Virus record (IMG/VR): IMGVR_UViG_3300048017_000061
Coordinates: 1 to 46,871 of that record
Length of the DNA: 46,871 nucleotides
DNA from: a virus
Direction: 5' to 3' (one strand)
Shown here: positions 14,586 through 25,100 of the stretch, one piece after another
Position numbering within the stretch: the stretch's first letter is position 1
Layout of the letters: every line of letters begins with the position of its first letter
Program-made: the position numbers and the translations under genes
The notes under the pieces: generated by a model
The model's database searches: none
Told to the model about the DNA's origin: nothing
What the model saw: only the letters and a program-made list of their open reading frames with translations

Positions 14586-17500
14586 TCAACCACAAAGGTA
14601 AGTACAAGCAATCATTTTTACTTGAGTTGCTGAACTAAAAGTTACACTTTCACGGGCTTTGGCTACAGTGCAACTGCGTATAACGTCATTGTCCTGCCGC
14701 ATACCTTTACCGGGTATAGAGCTAGTAACAATTAAGTCTCCTGCCTCAATGTTCCCAGCTTCGCCGCAAACATTGATTTGACCTTCCCCTAGTGAGTTAA
14801 TATTGATAAATACTTCGTTTTGAAGTTCATAAGTTTCTGCTATAGGTGTATTAGCGGTTTCAGAAGTAAGTTCGGGTTCTCCCTGAGTGCTCGGAACAAT
14901 GACAATAGGTTCACCAGCCCCGCTGTCTTGGTTAAGTTCTTCAGTTCCGGTAAACACACCAATCACTGTTTTTTGGTAAGGAACAGTTGATATGGCTTGC
15001 TTCAGCAAAGTAGAACTTATATTTCCGCGCTCCAGCAATGCGACATCCACTAAAATGTCTCCTACTGCTGGCAAGGTGTTAGCGTCATGAACTCCATGGT
15101 GAGATCCTGTAAATGGAGAAAATCCGTCATAAGCATACATTTTACCTCTTCCACTGGCTGCAAATACAGAGTAGCCCGCAGTAGCTAAAAACACTTGTTC
15201 ACTAAATACTCCGGCATTAGACCAGCGACCAAAAACTGCACAATGCTCATCTGTTGTGGTAGTGTTGGAAGGAGCTATAAATGCCTGAAACTTACTGGTA
15301 GTACTACCAAGAGGTGCCAAGTATGAGGTAAATATGGCAGAGTACGATACATGACCACCAGAAAAATTAGTGTCTACTTGAGCTAGGTTATTAGCTGAAC
15401 CATAAGAACTAGGTTTATAGTGATTTCCGGTAACTGCAACATCTGACTGTCCAAGTGCACCAAGGCTACGCTGATTATTTGCATTGATGTTATATGATGA
15501 ATACCCCACTACACCAAAGCCATTAGGTGAGCTAGAACCTCCAGCAAGGCCGTGAGCAAATCCAGTTGTACCGTAATTAAACGAAACTAGCCCCCATTTT
15601 TCAGCACCGTTTGCTGAAAATGATGCCGTGGTAGGGAATATTAAGAATGTTTGATCGCCTAAACTGAATGTTCCATTTGTGTTGGTAATGGTGGGCGTAG
15701 TTCCACTACGCAAGTTGCTGATAGACACAACTTGACCATTTAATGTTATATTTGTACCGTCATAGGCTATGTTATTTGAACTATTACCAATAGCAAATTT
15801 TCCACTACTGTAAATAATAGCGCCAGAACCTGTCATAGTGGTGCCTGATAAGGCACCATTTCCAGCTTTAAAGTCGCCAGTAACTGTCAAACTTCCTGTG
15901 TTAGTGCTGAGGGCACTAAGACTTCCGACTTTAAGGCTTGCAAGGTAGGGTGCTTCCCATACTGTCTGATTAGCGGTAGGGTTGTACACACCGTCAGATT
16001 GCCAAACGCTCTCACCAGCGACTACTGTTGGAACAGATGTGGACCAACGTGTAAAGTTTGGTGTGAAAGTAACTGGTGTTGTGTTGAGAGTTCCTCCGCT
16101 GGAAACAGTACTCAACCAAGCTGTACCACCATTAGTAGTGCCACCAGATACATTAACGTTCAAATTAACTAACTCAGACCAAGTATTGGCATCTGTGGTT
16201 CGAGTCCAAGCACCGCTTGCAGCAGCATAGACGCCGTTAGCCGCACTACTTACTTGATCTTTCACAAGTATACGGTTTCCTGAAACCAATGTAACACCAT
16301 CAACTGTCAGTAAACCTGATAGGCTTGCAAGTGCTGTTGTTGTTGCACAGGTTGCCGCGATAGATACGCGTTGTGTAAATGAAACGGAACTGGTCCCTAA
16401 AACTCCGTCTGGAGTAGTATCACTTATCCACCAAGTAGCTCCATTGGTTGTTCCGTTTGTGACGTAAACTTTAAGCGCGGTTAATTCACTCCATGTATCA
16501 GCTTCTGGAGCGCGTGACCAAGTTCCAGAAGCCGCAGTGTATAAACCGTTCAATACAGCGCTTGTTTGGTTTTTTACAAGAATTCTATCGCCTGCAACAA
16601 GAGTCACACCATCAACTGACAACAAGCCTGAAAGACTTGCTAGGTTAGCAGTAGTTGCAACTTTTGCTGTATCTGAATTCCAAGAGTTATTGCTTGGTAA
16701 GCTGTCACCAGCTACTGCGTAAGTTAGAGGAATTGAGCCTAGAGTAGTTGTTGATTTAGTGTACGCCACTCGGCTAACTGCCCCAGTCGTACCAACATAA
16801 CCAAAAGGTGTGATGGACGCAACACTCCAGTTAATTTGTGTTGTAGTGCTTACAACAGACTCAACAAGTGTTACTGCTGCTTTCCAAAGTGTTTGACCTG
16901 CTGTACCAGAATCGCTTACAGTTGTAAACCAATTTGTTGGTGGTCCGTATACAGACTCAGTATCCCAAACATACGTACTTGTTCCAGTAATTGTAGGTGC
17001 AGTAGCTGACCATTGGTAAACAATTGCTTCTGCAGTTTTTACACCGTTAGCTCCATTAGCTCCATTTTGACTTTCTTGGTATACAGAAACACCAGAAGTC
17101 CAGTCAATTGTTGAGGTAGTTGTAGAACCCGCAACGCTTACAGCCTTAGAAGCTACCCACAAAGTCACCAATGGTGTGCCCGGATTAGCTGGAACTGTAA
17201 CAGACCAACCATTTGCCCCAGTGTAAGTAGAATTTGCTGCCGAATCCCACGTATAGGTTGATTGACCGTTAGGGTTTAAAGGTTGAGATGTAGACCACTG
17301 GTAAAGATAGATATAAGCAACTTTATTACCTATGCTACCAGTATTGCCAGTTTTTGCTTTGGTGAAAGTCTGCTGCTTAGGGATTGAAAATGACACACCT
17401 GCAGAAGTGACACCAACCGCTGTATAGGTTATTGAAGCTGTATCACTAGCATCAGGCATTGCACTATGGTCAGCAACAGTAGCAAAACTTCCAGAGTCAG

Positions 17501-19964
17501 TTATACCTCCAACAGTTATACCTCCAACAGTTATACCTGTAGAAGTTGTTGTAATTTTCCAAGTTCCAGCGGAAGTTCCGACTGCATCATATTGCAGTAA
17601 ATTTGAACCCTCATACACTCTAATCTGTGTACCACTGCCAACATAGCTGGACACAACTCCAGTACTAGAAGCCGGAAACACAAAACTTTGCTTTGAAAGA
17701 TCAACTGTAATTCCGCTAGAAATTGGTGTATAACCTGCAAAAGACATAGATTTAGCGGTAACACTGTAGTTACCAGACCTGTCATAAGCTTTTATATACC
17801 AGACAGAGTTTGCAGCGTAGTTAGGTATAAGTGTGGAGACTCCTGCACCTTGAAACACAAAACCAGCACTACCCCAACCAGAGTCAGTAGTACGAATTTC
17901 ATATCCTCCAACGTCAACATCTGGGATTGGACTCCATCTTGCAACCAAGTTTTGGTCTTCTACAGCTACAGAAGCTGCAGTTACAGAAGATGGTGGTTCA
18001 GTTTTTCCAAGAACAGTGTGTACGACTTGTTTGGCCCAATCACTAACTGCAAGTGCAGTTGTTACACGAACTCTAACGACAATTGTAGAAAGATCGCGGC
18101 AACCTAGCAAATACGTGTAAGTCTCCAAAGCGCTTACAACAACAGAGTTCCAAGAAGTAGCTCCAAGTTCTTGGAACTGAACTTCAACAACTCCACCACT
18201 GCGAAGTCTAATATCAGAAATTGAAGGCCAAGAAACCTTAACTCTGGTTACAACAGTACCATCAGCCTGCAACAACAAGTCTGATGTGCCACTTGATACT
18301 GTAAATGTGATGGGAGCTGAAATATCCCAAGTTGCTACAAGCTGTGTGTTGCTGGCGTAACCGGAAGAGTTTGAGGCTACAAGTGGGTTAAAGAGTTCTG
18401 CTGAAGTTTCACGCAAAGATAACTCTACAACACCTGTAGAGTCGAACTTCTTTCCGTTAACAGTAAATACTTTGGAAGTCCAACCATATCTTGGAATAGT
18501 CAAATAAATGTTATCGAAAAGTTCGATTTGATAAGCTTTCAGTTTAAATGATGCTGTGATGCTCAAAGAGTCAAAAGAGTCTTTGAGCATATAGTTAGCT
18601 ATAACTTTAGCTTGAGAAGCTGTCGATACAGATGGAAGTGTGAGATCAGTAGCAAGCTCTCGACCATCCTTGGCAATGGCCGTAGCGTTTTTAACAGGTG
18701 TTACAGGTGTTTCTTTATAGTCAGCATCAGCATCATAAATTTTAACGTTAATGGTGTTAACTTTGTCAGCCCTTGACCTATGCGTGTTAATCGTAACAGA
18801 CTTTGAAGTAGCGGAACCTGACAAGTCTTTCTGCGATGTCAGTAAATCATCTTCAGTAAGTTCGATTACAGGTGCTGTGTACTTTCCAGCTTTGACAAAA
18901 AATTCACCACCAGCATACGCCCAACTTCCGCACATAGCAGCGCCGAGGTCATCGAAAGCGTCAGAAGCCTGCCCACCAAAAGGCAGCACAATAGCGCTTC
19001 TATACAGCGCAACTGCAGTGCCACCAGAAGGTGTGTAGAGTTCGTCGCAGGCATTTGCAGCCGCAGATACCCTTGCAAGTTCTGTAGAGGCTACAGATGT
19101 TCGCTTGCCAAAATATGGGTGTTGTAGCACATGCAGCATATGCAGCGCAGGATTTTCTGACCAAGCAGTCAGGCCGCTGCGAGGATCATAAACCTTTGCA
19201 CCCTTCACAACTCCAGTCAAGTTTGGAAGACCTGAAGGAAAAGCTGTCTCGTCATAGACAAATTCGACAATTGCGTAAGCAATTCCCCTGAGTCTGTGAT
19301 TTGAAGTCCAAACAGTTGGAAACAACTCCATCAAACGAGCATCTGCCGTTTGAGTGGATGTTCCAGTATAAAGACGGATGCGAGCTTTAGAGTTTGACGT
19401 TGTATAACGCTGGTATGTTGTATAAGTTGTGTAAGTAGGTGTGTCGTAATCGGAACTCATACTCATTTGTTCAGCGACTACAACAGTACCGGGAATGGCA
19501 TCTGCTGGCACAACGTTACCAACCAGAATCACAGTTTCTGTTCTTGTAAGGTTGTATGGTTCTTCATTGACATAACCATTAGCATCAAGCGTAACTTTTT
19601 GGTCGTTCAAATACCAAGACTCTACACCTTCGATTTCGTGTGCAGCAAGCGCAACAACCATAACAAATCGGTCATTATACGTACCACAGCTATCACGAAA
19701 CAGTATATAGCCACCTTTGCGAACTTTACCAAGAACAAGTTCTCTAGGTCCAGTTGTAGTTACAACGTTAGTCAAACGATCAACCTGCGCTGCATTATAC
19801 TGATCGCGCATCTTACGTTTTTGGCGGGCTTGATAACTGTAAGCAGTTGCAACAAGTGCCGTATAGTAGATAGCTGTACCTATCTCGACAGCATACATAA
19901 TCAAAGCAGCAGAGGCTGCTTCTGCACCAATAGCGGATACAATCCAAATAACTGCTTCAGGCAT
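14586..19964 (-). CDS. J-like central tail tip / host-specificity protein
   Basis: 1792 residues. The N-terminus has hydrophobic segments and then the tip-attachment-like region of J/Phage-tail_3 proteins (ELVLGKVRKGGYILF, EIEGVESWYLND). The middle carries fibronectin III-like units (about residues 540-760), then Ser/Thr/Val-rich beta repeats. Two copies of a fibre domain that also occurs in both fibre genes follow (LLSVDGVTLVAGDRILVKNQ and LLTVDGVTLVSGNRILVKDQ). The C-terminus has GEGQINVCGEAGNIEAGD and GMRQDNDVIRSCTVAKA, resembling the C-terminal (Peptidase_G2/IMC-type) domain of tail proteins. Last gene of the tail cluster; probably the receptor-contacting tip. The C-terminal domain name is inferred. 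Confidence 0.87.
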   Translation of the reverse strand: MPEAVIWIVSAIGAEAASAALIMYAVEIGTAIYYTALVATAYSYQARQKRKMRDQYNAAQVDRLTNVVTTTGPRELVLGKVRKGGYILFRDSCGTYNDRFVMVVALAAHEIEGVESWYLNDQKVTLDANGYVNEEPYNLTRTETVILVGNVVPADAIPGTVVVAEQMSMSSDYDTPTYTTYTTYQRYTTSNSKARIRLYTGTSTQTADARLMELFPTVWTSNHRLRGIAYAIVEFVYDETAFPSGLPNLTGVVKGAKVYDPRSGLTAWSENPALHMLHVLQHPYFGKRTSVASTELARVSAAANACDELYTPSGGTAVALYRSAIVLPFGGQASDAFDDLGAAMCGSWAYAGGEFFVKAGKYTAPVIELTEDDLLTSQKDLSGSATSKSVTINTHRSRADKVNTINVKIYDADADYKETPVTPVKNATAIAKDGRELATDLTLPSVSTASQAKVIANYMLKDSFDSLSITASFKLKAYQIELFDNIYLTIPRYGWTSKVFTVNGKKFDSTGVVELSLRETSAELFNPLVASNSSGYASNTQLVATWDISAPITFTVSSGTSDLLLQADGTVVTRVKVSWPSISDIRLRSGGVVEVQFQELGATSWNSVVVSALETYTYLLGCRDLSTIVVRVRVTTALAVSDWAKQVVHTVLGKTEPPSSVTAASVAVEDQNLVARWSPIPDVDVGGYEIRTTDSGWGSAGFVFQGAGVSTLIPNYAANSVWYIKAYDRSGNYSVTAKSMSFAGYTPISSGITVDLSKQSFVFPASSTGVVSSYVGSGTQIRVYEGSNLLQYDAVGTSAGTWKITTTSTGITVGGITVGGITDSGSFATVADHSAMPDASDTASITYTAVGVTSAGVSFSIPKQQTFTKAKTGNTGSIGNKVAYIYLYQWSTSQPLNPNGQSTYTWDSAANSTYTGANGWSVTVPANPGTPLVTLWVASKAVSVAGSTTTSTIDWTSGVSVYQESQNGANGANGVKTAEAIVYQWSATAPTITGTSTYVWDTESVYGPPTNWFTTVSDSGTAGQTLWKAAVTLVESVVSTTTQINWSVASITPFGYVGTTGAVSRVAYTKSTTTLGSIPLTYAVAGDSLPSNNSWNSDTAKVATTANLASLSGLLSVDGVTLVAGDRILVKNQTSAVLNGLYTAASGTWSRAPEADTWSELTALKVYVTNGTTNGATWWISDTTPDGVLGTSSVSFTQRVSIAATCATTTALASLSGLLTVDGVTLVSGNRILVKDQVSSAANGVYAAASGAWTRTTDANTWSELVNLNVNVSGGTTNGGTAWLSTVSSGGTLNTTPVTFTPNFTRWSTSVPTVVAGESVWQSDGVYNPTANQTVWEAPYLASLKVGSLSALSTNTGSLTVTGDFKAGNGALSGTTMTGSGAIIYSSGKFAIGNSSNNIAYDGTNITLNGQVVSISNLRSGTTPTITNTNGTFSLGDQTFLIFPTTASFSANGAEKWGLVSFNYGTTGFAHGLAGGSSSPNGFGVVGYSSYNINANNQRSLGALGQSDVAVTGNHYKPSSYGSANNLAQVDTNFSGGHVSYSAIFTSYLAPLGSTTSKFQAFIAPSNTTTTDEHCAVFGRWSNAGVFSEQVFLATAGYSVFAASGRGKMYAYDGFSPFTGSHHGVHDANTLPAVGDILVDVALLERGNISSTLLKQAISTVPYQKTVIGVFTGTEELNQDSGAGEPIVIVPSTQGEPELTSETANTPIAETYELQNEVFININSLGEGQINVCGEAGNIEAGDLIVTSSIPGKGMRQDNDVIRSCTVAKARESVTFSSATQVKMIACTYLCG
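17498..17542 (-). repeat. 15-base tandem duplication in the tip gene
   Basis: The unit cagttatacctccaa occurs at 17498-17512 and 17513-17527, with a partial third copy from 17528. It adds a repeated TVGGI unit to the protein, a likely slippage product. Confidence 0.8.
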
Positions 19965-20378
19965 TTAAATCTTCCAGGTTTTTGTACAAACAGCGAGAGG
20001 CAAGTTTATTAGACCTTCTCCGCTTACTGCAATAACGTGAACTCCATTAGCAACAGCTAAGAGTTCTCTACCAGCGTAAGACGCTAAAACTACATCTGCA
20101 ATATCCGCATAAGCTGGGCTCACTGGTTGTATACCAGTAAGCATAGTGCAAAGATTTTCAAGTGATCCAAAACTTTGAATCAAAACTGCTGCTGAGGCTT
20201 CATCACTGTAAGTGCCTCTGTAATTGCTTGCAAAATCATTTCCAGTTACAGCAAGTGTCGAGTCTGCTGCAAATAGACAGCAATCATTCTTTCCCCAAGA
20301 AAATCTATGCTTGCGCCTTTTAGAGATAAAGTCTGAAAAGTGGGTTTGCCAATCTTTAAGTCTCATTTTTGAAACCAT
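19965..20378 (-). CDS. Tail tip assembly protein, DUF6950/NlpC-P60-like
   Basis: 137 residues. FSWGKNDCCLFAADSTLAVTG (from about 26) fits the W-G..DC..F pattern shared by DUF6950 and phage NlpC/P60-type tail proteins; the Cys of DC is the would-be catalytic residue. Proteins at this position (K-like or GTA gp14-like) are often cell-wall peptidases of the tail tip. A catalytic His is not certain, so it may be structural. The stop is directly beside the J-like start, and its own start lies within the end of the DUF2163-like gene. Confidence 0.65.
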   Translation of the reverse strand: MVSKMRLKDWQTHFSDFISKRRKHRFSWGKNDCCLFAADSTLAVTGNDFASNYRGTYSDEASAAVLIQSFGSLENLCTMLTGIQPVSPAYADIADVVLASYAGRELLAVANGVHVIAVSGEGLINLPLAVCTKTWKI

Positions 20379-20932
20379 TGTTTAGCTGGCCAAACAACAG
20401 GTTGGTCAGCTTGTTTTAGTAGTAAATTGATACCTAAATCACCGGGAAACAGCATTTGCTGATCTGCATCAGAATAGGTCAAGGGAGAACCTCTTAGAAG
20501 ATCAACAGCAGAACTTTCTGCTGTTGCAGAAATTATAGAAGAGCCTTCGTCATCGGAAATTGACAAAGTATCCCCAGTTCCTTGCCAGACTATTGGTGCT
20601 TCCACAATGCTGTAACTGCTGTTGAGAATCGCAAGTCTCACAGTCACTGGTGTGCCTTGCCAGACGTTAGCTTCATCCAAAGCCATTGCAATGGCCCCTG
20701 CTGGACCACCATTCAACTGAAACTGTACCCCCTTGATCTCACCGGGGGAGTCTTCAATCATGTTTATGGAACCCATACCATAAGCACCTTTATAGACAAC
20801 ACCTGAAAAAGTGAAATCGTAGTTGCTTGTATTTAGAGCAACAGGCGTTGAAAAACCGAGCAGCAAAAGCTGAACGATATTTACGTTATTGGCAGTGATT
20901 GCAGTCTGTGCAGCAGAACTAAGAAGAATCAC
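20363..20932 (-). CDS. Baseplate/tail tip protein, DUF2163-like
   Basis: 189 residues. The layout resembles DUF2163 (gene transfer agent gp13-like) distal tail proteins: a beta-rich N-terminal part (NIVQLLLLGFSTPVALNTS, YDFTFSGVVYKGAYGMGS) and a conserved C-terminal PLTYSDADQQMLFPGD. Such proteins form the hub between tail tube and tip. Start and stop overlap both neighbours by a few bases. The family name is inferred from layout and position. Confidence 0.65.
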   Translation of the reverse strand: MILLSSAAQTAITANNVNIVQLLLLGFSTPVALNTSNYDFTFSGVVYKGAYGMGSINMIEDSPGEIKGVQFQLNGGPAGAIAMALDEANVWQGTPVTVRLAILNSSYSIVEAPIVWQGTGDTLSISDDEGSSIISATAESSAVDLLRGSPLTYSDADQQMLFPGDLGINLLLKQADQPVVWPAKQWFQK

Positions 20933-21519
20933 GATATGTCTTCCACAAATTCAAGAGTCTGGCCGATTATACGCCCACCGGGACCGTAAGTGGAAGACGC
21001 ACTTCCAATTAGACGAAATTGAACTGTAGGAGATGCTGTAGTTACAGCAGAGCCGCCTGCTATAGCTTTTCGAGTTCTACCAACAAGAATCACAACCAAT
21101 GTAGTTGTGGCTGTCGTACAATCAAACGCAACTTGCAATAACTGACCTGAAATGCCAAGCATGTCTCCAGCATACAGGCTACTTCCAGCAGGAACTGTAA
21201 GCGAGATTGTTGAGCTTCCTATAGAGGCAGCTTGGCAAGTTGGTGAAGCTCCAACAGAACCTAAGATGTTTGGCCTTTGCATATGCCAAAGAGATACCGT
21301 ATTAGCACCAGCCCGTAATGAGTTCATTAAAGCATCCACTTTTCCAGCAGAAGCTGCATCTTTTGAAGGTATAGACAAACTGCACAACCAGCGATCATTG
21401 AGCAAATTATATGTTTGACCTTTTTGGGTGTAGTTGCTGTTACCTCTAAAAACTTTTGTATAGCGCTTTAAAGAAAATTCAGATGGGTAAAGATCAGAAG
21501 GCCATGTTATGTTAGCCAT
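20929..21519 (-). CDS. Distal tail protein, paralogue of the next gene upstream
   Basis: 196 residues beginning MANITWPSDLYPSEFSL. A W-P/FSL head, a central Gly-Ala-rich linker region and a beta-rich C-terminal half (LYAGDMLGISGQLLQV, VGRTRKAIAGGSAVTT) can be aligned along the full length with the 21512-22105 gene, so the two arose by tandem duplication. Probably part of the distal tail ring below the tape measure. Start overlaps the end of its paralogue by eight bases. Confidence 0.65.
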   Translation of the reverse strand: MANITWPSDLYPSEFSLKRYTKVFRGNSNYTQKGQTYNLLNDRWLCSLSIPSKDAASAGKVDALMNSLRAGANTVSLWHMQRPNILGSVGASPTCQAASIGSSTISLTVPAGSSLYAGDMLGISGQLLQVAFDCTTATTTLVVILVGRTRKAIAGGSAVTTASPTVQFRLIGSASSTYGPGGRIIGQTLEFVEDIS

Positions 21520-22105
21520 TTGTATACTCCGAAAAACTTAAAGTAACTGGTCCAGAGTAGCCTACAAGTTGGTTTACTGAACTTGCTGAGTCTAAGTAAT
21601 ACTTTGCAGTGGGATTTGAAAACGTTACTGCAACCCCAGAAGACACTGCTTTACGTAGTCTATTGACTACAGATACTGTCAAGAGAGTCCCAACAGCAGA
21701 AGCATTTTCTTGAGCTTGCAAAAGTAAATCACCGACTTTAAAGTAATCTCCAGCAACAATGGTACTTCCTGAAGTTACAGTAACTTGGACAGAACTAGCA
21801 CCTTTACTTGCAGAAGTAGCAAGAGTCCCTGTAGCCGGTAAAGTACCTTTAGGTAGCGGCCTAGCAAAGTGAGCAAACTCTACAGTGTGTTCTCCACCTT
21901 GTAGGTAGTTAACCAAAGCTTCAAGCGCGGCGGCTGTAGCACCTGATCTGCTGTCAATTTCCATGCTGGCTGACCAAAAGTCAGATTCCATATCGGTAAC
22001 ATTTTCGCTACCGCCAAATGTAGCCGTGAAAGTTCTCATTGACGCATTTAGGGTCAATGAGAAGTTTCTTGGGCAAAGTGTTGAAGGCCAGAGTATATTA
22101 GCCAC
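21512..22105 (-). CDS. Distal tail protein, first of two tandem paralogues
   Basis: 197 residues beginning MANILWPSTLCPRNFSL. The same order of segments as its neighbour is seen: WPS head, GGEHTVEFAHFARP, a VAGDYFKVGDLLLQ beta unit and VNRLRKAVSSGVAVT. Low identity outside these points suggests an old duplication with specialisation. It follows the tape measure gene with an eight-base overlap, the usual place of the distal tail protein. Confidence 0.65.
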   Translation of the reverse strand: MANILWPSTLCPRNFSLTLNASMRTFTATFGGSENVTDMESDFWSASMEIDSRSGATAAALEALVNYLQGGEHTVEFAHFARPLPKGTLPATGTLATSASKGASSVQVTVTSGSTIVAGDYFKVGDLLLQAQENASAVGTLLTVSVVNRLRKAVSSGVAVTFSNPTAKYYLDSASSVNQLVGYSGPVTLSFSEYTNG

Positions 22106-25100
22106 GACTCATAGCTCCGTTGTAGCGCATGGAACGACCAATTCCAGCTTGGATTTGTTTAACCGTAGCAGCATTGTACTGGTCAAGCATTGACTTTGTT
22201 GCTACATCGCCAACTGTATTGTTGATCGTAACATAGACAGGAGCAGAAGTTCCACTTCCAGCAACTGTATGGTCAGTTACAGTTTCCTTTGGGTGCAGCA
22301 TAGCCAAATAACCGCCCTGTCCATCAAGGCCTCCGGAACGAGGACCAACACCAGTGTCTCCACCGCCAGCAAAGCTCGGAATACCCATCAAGCTTGAGAA
22401 CCAGCCACCAGCACCGCCAAGTAGCCAGTCAAATCCTTTTTGCATCAGAATATTCAACTGAGGCTGAAGAACAGTTTTGGCAAATGTATCAATCATAAAG
22501 TCTTTGACTTTGAGTGTACCGTTGAGCATCTGACTTGTGAAGTCGGAAGATATTTGACCAATAGTTTGATCCCAAGCTTCTTGATAGGCTTTCGCAGAGG
22601 CTATACCAGTTTCTTTAGAACCCAGTGCCAAAAGTTCTCTCTGGGAAGCAGCAAGTCTTTTGTACTCACCTTCAATATCTGCTCCCGGAAGCAATGTACC
22701 ATCTTCAGAGTACATCTCACCCATGCGCTTAAAAGATTCCTCACGCAAAGCTTTAAGTTTTTCAATGTATGAAGCACTGACATCATAAGATGCTTTTTCC
22801 GCAGACTGAACAGCAGGAAGCTGATACTTTAAACTTTGCTCAAAAGCGTATTTAGAATCTCTCAATGCTATCTGACGTTCAGACTCTTTGGCAGCTTTAA
22901 AACGTGAATTTGTGAGTGCATCAGTCGCTTGGATTTCTTTGTATGCAGCCTCTATGCGCTGAATAGTGTACTCATACTCTTTCTTAGCAAGCGCTTGTTG
23001 TACCTGCGTAGCAGCGTTAGCTTTAATCAAAGCTTCAGCTTTCAGCTTATCAGCATCAATTTCTGCACGTCTTGCAGGTGTCAACTCCTTGGATTTTTTA
23101 GTAGCCTCTTCATACGTATCATTAAGACCTTTAAGGTTTTTTGCAAGCTCAATGTTGATCTTGTCAAACTCATCTGTAGCAATACGAGTCTCTGCAAGTG
23201 CAGCAGCTTGCTCACCTTCGCGTTTGATGATCTCAAACAAAGGTGATTTTCTACTACCACCACCACCTTTTTCAGGGTCTACAGCAAATGCGCCAGTACC
23301 GGTAACAGGGGGAAGCGAAGGCTTGTTAGCGAGCTTTACACGTTCAGCCGCTTCCCTTGTAAGTTGAATACTTCTTTCAATTTCTCTTTTTTGGATTCGC
23401 TCTGTCTCTAAAGCCGTTTCAAGTGTTTGTTTTGCATTTTTAAGTTTTTCCGCAGCAATTTCAGCATCTCTTATTTGCTTTGGTCTACCATCTTCGATAG
23501 CTTTAAGAGTTGCAGCTTCATACTTTTGTGTCAAGTCATTGACAGACTGTTCTGCAGCTACTCTGGCAGCAGTAGTTTCTAAAGCAGAAGACTCTTTTGC
23601 TTTTCTTGCTCTGAGTTCATCAACACTCATGTTAAGTATTTTAGCGTCTGCTACTTCATTCAAACGCTTCGCCTCTTCTTGAAGATTGGCTATGAGCGTT
23701 TGACCGTAACCGCTGTCAATGTAGCCTTTTTGATTGCGTAAAGCTGAAGATGAGTAGGCTTCATAGACAGACCATGCAACACCTGCAACAGTGACAGCAG
23801 TTCCTACACCGGGAAGAAATCTTGCTACGGCTAACAAGCCTCCTGTCTTAGCTGCAGTATTCGCAACTGTAGCTGCAGTATCTGCAACAGTTGCAACAGT
23901 AGAAGCTGCTGTAACTGCTGCTTCTCTCGTTTTTTGCGCTACATAAAGTGTAGAAGCAAGTCTAACACCTGCATATGCTAAAGTGAGAGCTATAAAAGCT
24001 TTAGAGTGCTCTACAACAGTTGCAGTTACTGTAACTAAAGCTCTACCAAAATCCAAGGCTGTTGTTGCAAGTGTGCTCAAACCTGCCTTGAATTCCTCAG
24101 AAGCAAAGATAGCTTTAAGATCGCGGCTAAAAGCTAAAACTGCAGGCTCCATACCTGAAAAAGTTTCAACTAAAGTTGCTTGCAAAGAAGCTGAAACTGA
24201 CTTCAACTGATTTAGCGGAGTCAAAGCAAGTTGTGCTGCAGATACAGCCATGAAACCAGCACTATTTTTAATCTTTGAAGATAAGTTATCAAGTTCAGAC
24301 TCTGCACTGGAGCCAAACTCTTTAGCGCGTTTTTCAGCTAAGCTCCAAAGCTCAATAAGTGGTTTGCCACCACGCTCTGAACTGATAGTAGATATAGCCT
24401 TTGCCAGCGAGTCACCTTTAAGGTTTTTAAGACCTTCACCATAAGCCTTTGTCAAAGAAATGAGGTCAATAAATCGACCATTTTGATCTTTTAAGTCTAT
24501 GTTCAAGGCTTTCAAAGCTTCCGCAACTTTTGGTGTACGCCCAGAAAGATCGACGTACATATTACGAAGTGCTGTACCAGCAGCACTACCTTGAATACCT
24601 AAGTTAGAAAGAGCAGCTAGACCAAGACCAACATCTTCAAGCGCCACACCGTATTGCTTGAACAGTACAGATGAAGTCTTGAAGGCCTCTCCAATAGATT
24701 CCACAGAAGATTTAGAGACAGCGGCTGTCTTTGAGATAACATCACCAACATAGTTATAACCTTCAGCAGTTATGTTAAAGGCTGTTGCAACAGAAGTCAT
24801 AACATCTGCGGCTGTTTTGAAATCAGTAGTACCAGCTACAGCAAAGTTCAAAACGTCTTTAATAGATGCAGAAACCTGAGAAGCATCAAGACCTGCCAAA
24901 GACAAAATCTTCATTGCATCTGCAATTTCTTTTGGTCCAAATGGACCAGTCCTTGCCAAGTCAAGTAATTGAGTGTTCAACTCTCCTACAGACTTTGAAC
25001 TTTCACCTGAAAGCACTCTAATAGTTTCCATTGTATGCTGAACTTCAGCACCAAGTGTCACAACATTTTTTACACTGCTGCTGATCGCAGCACCAGCAAA

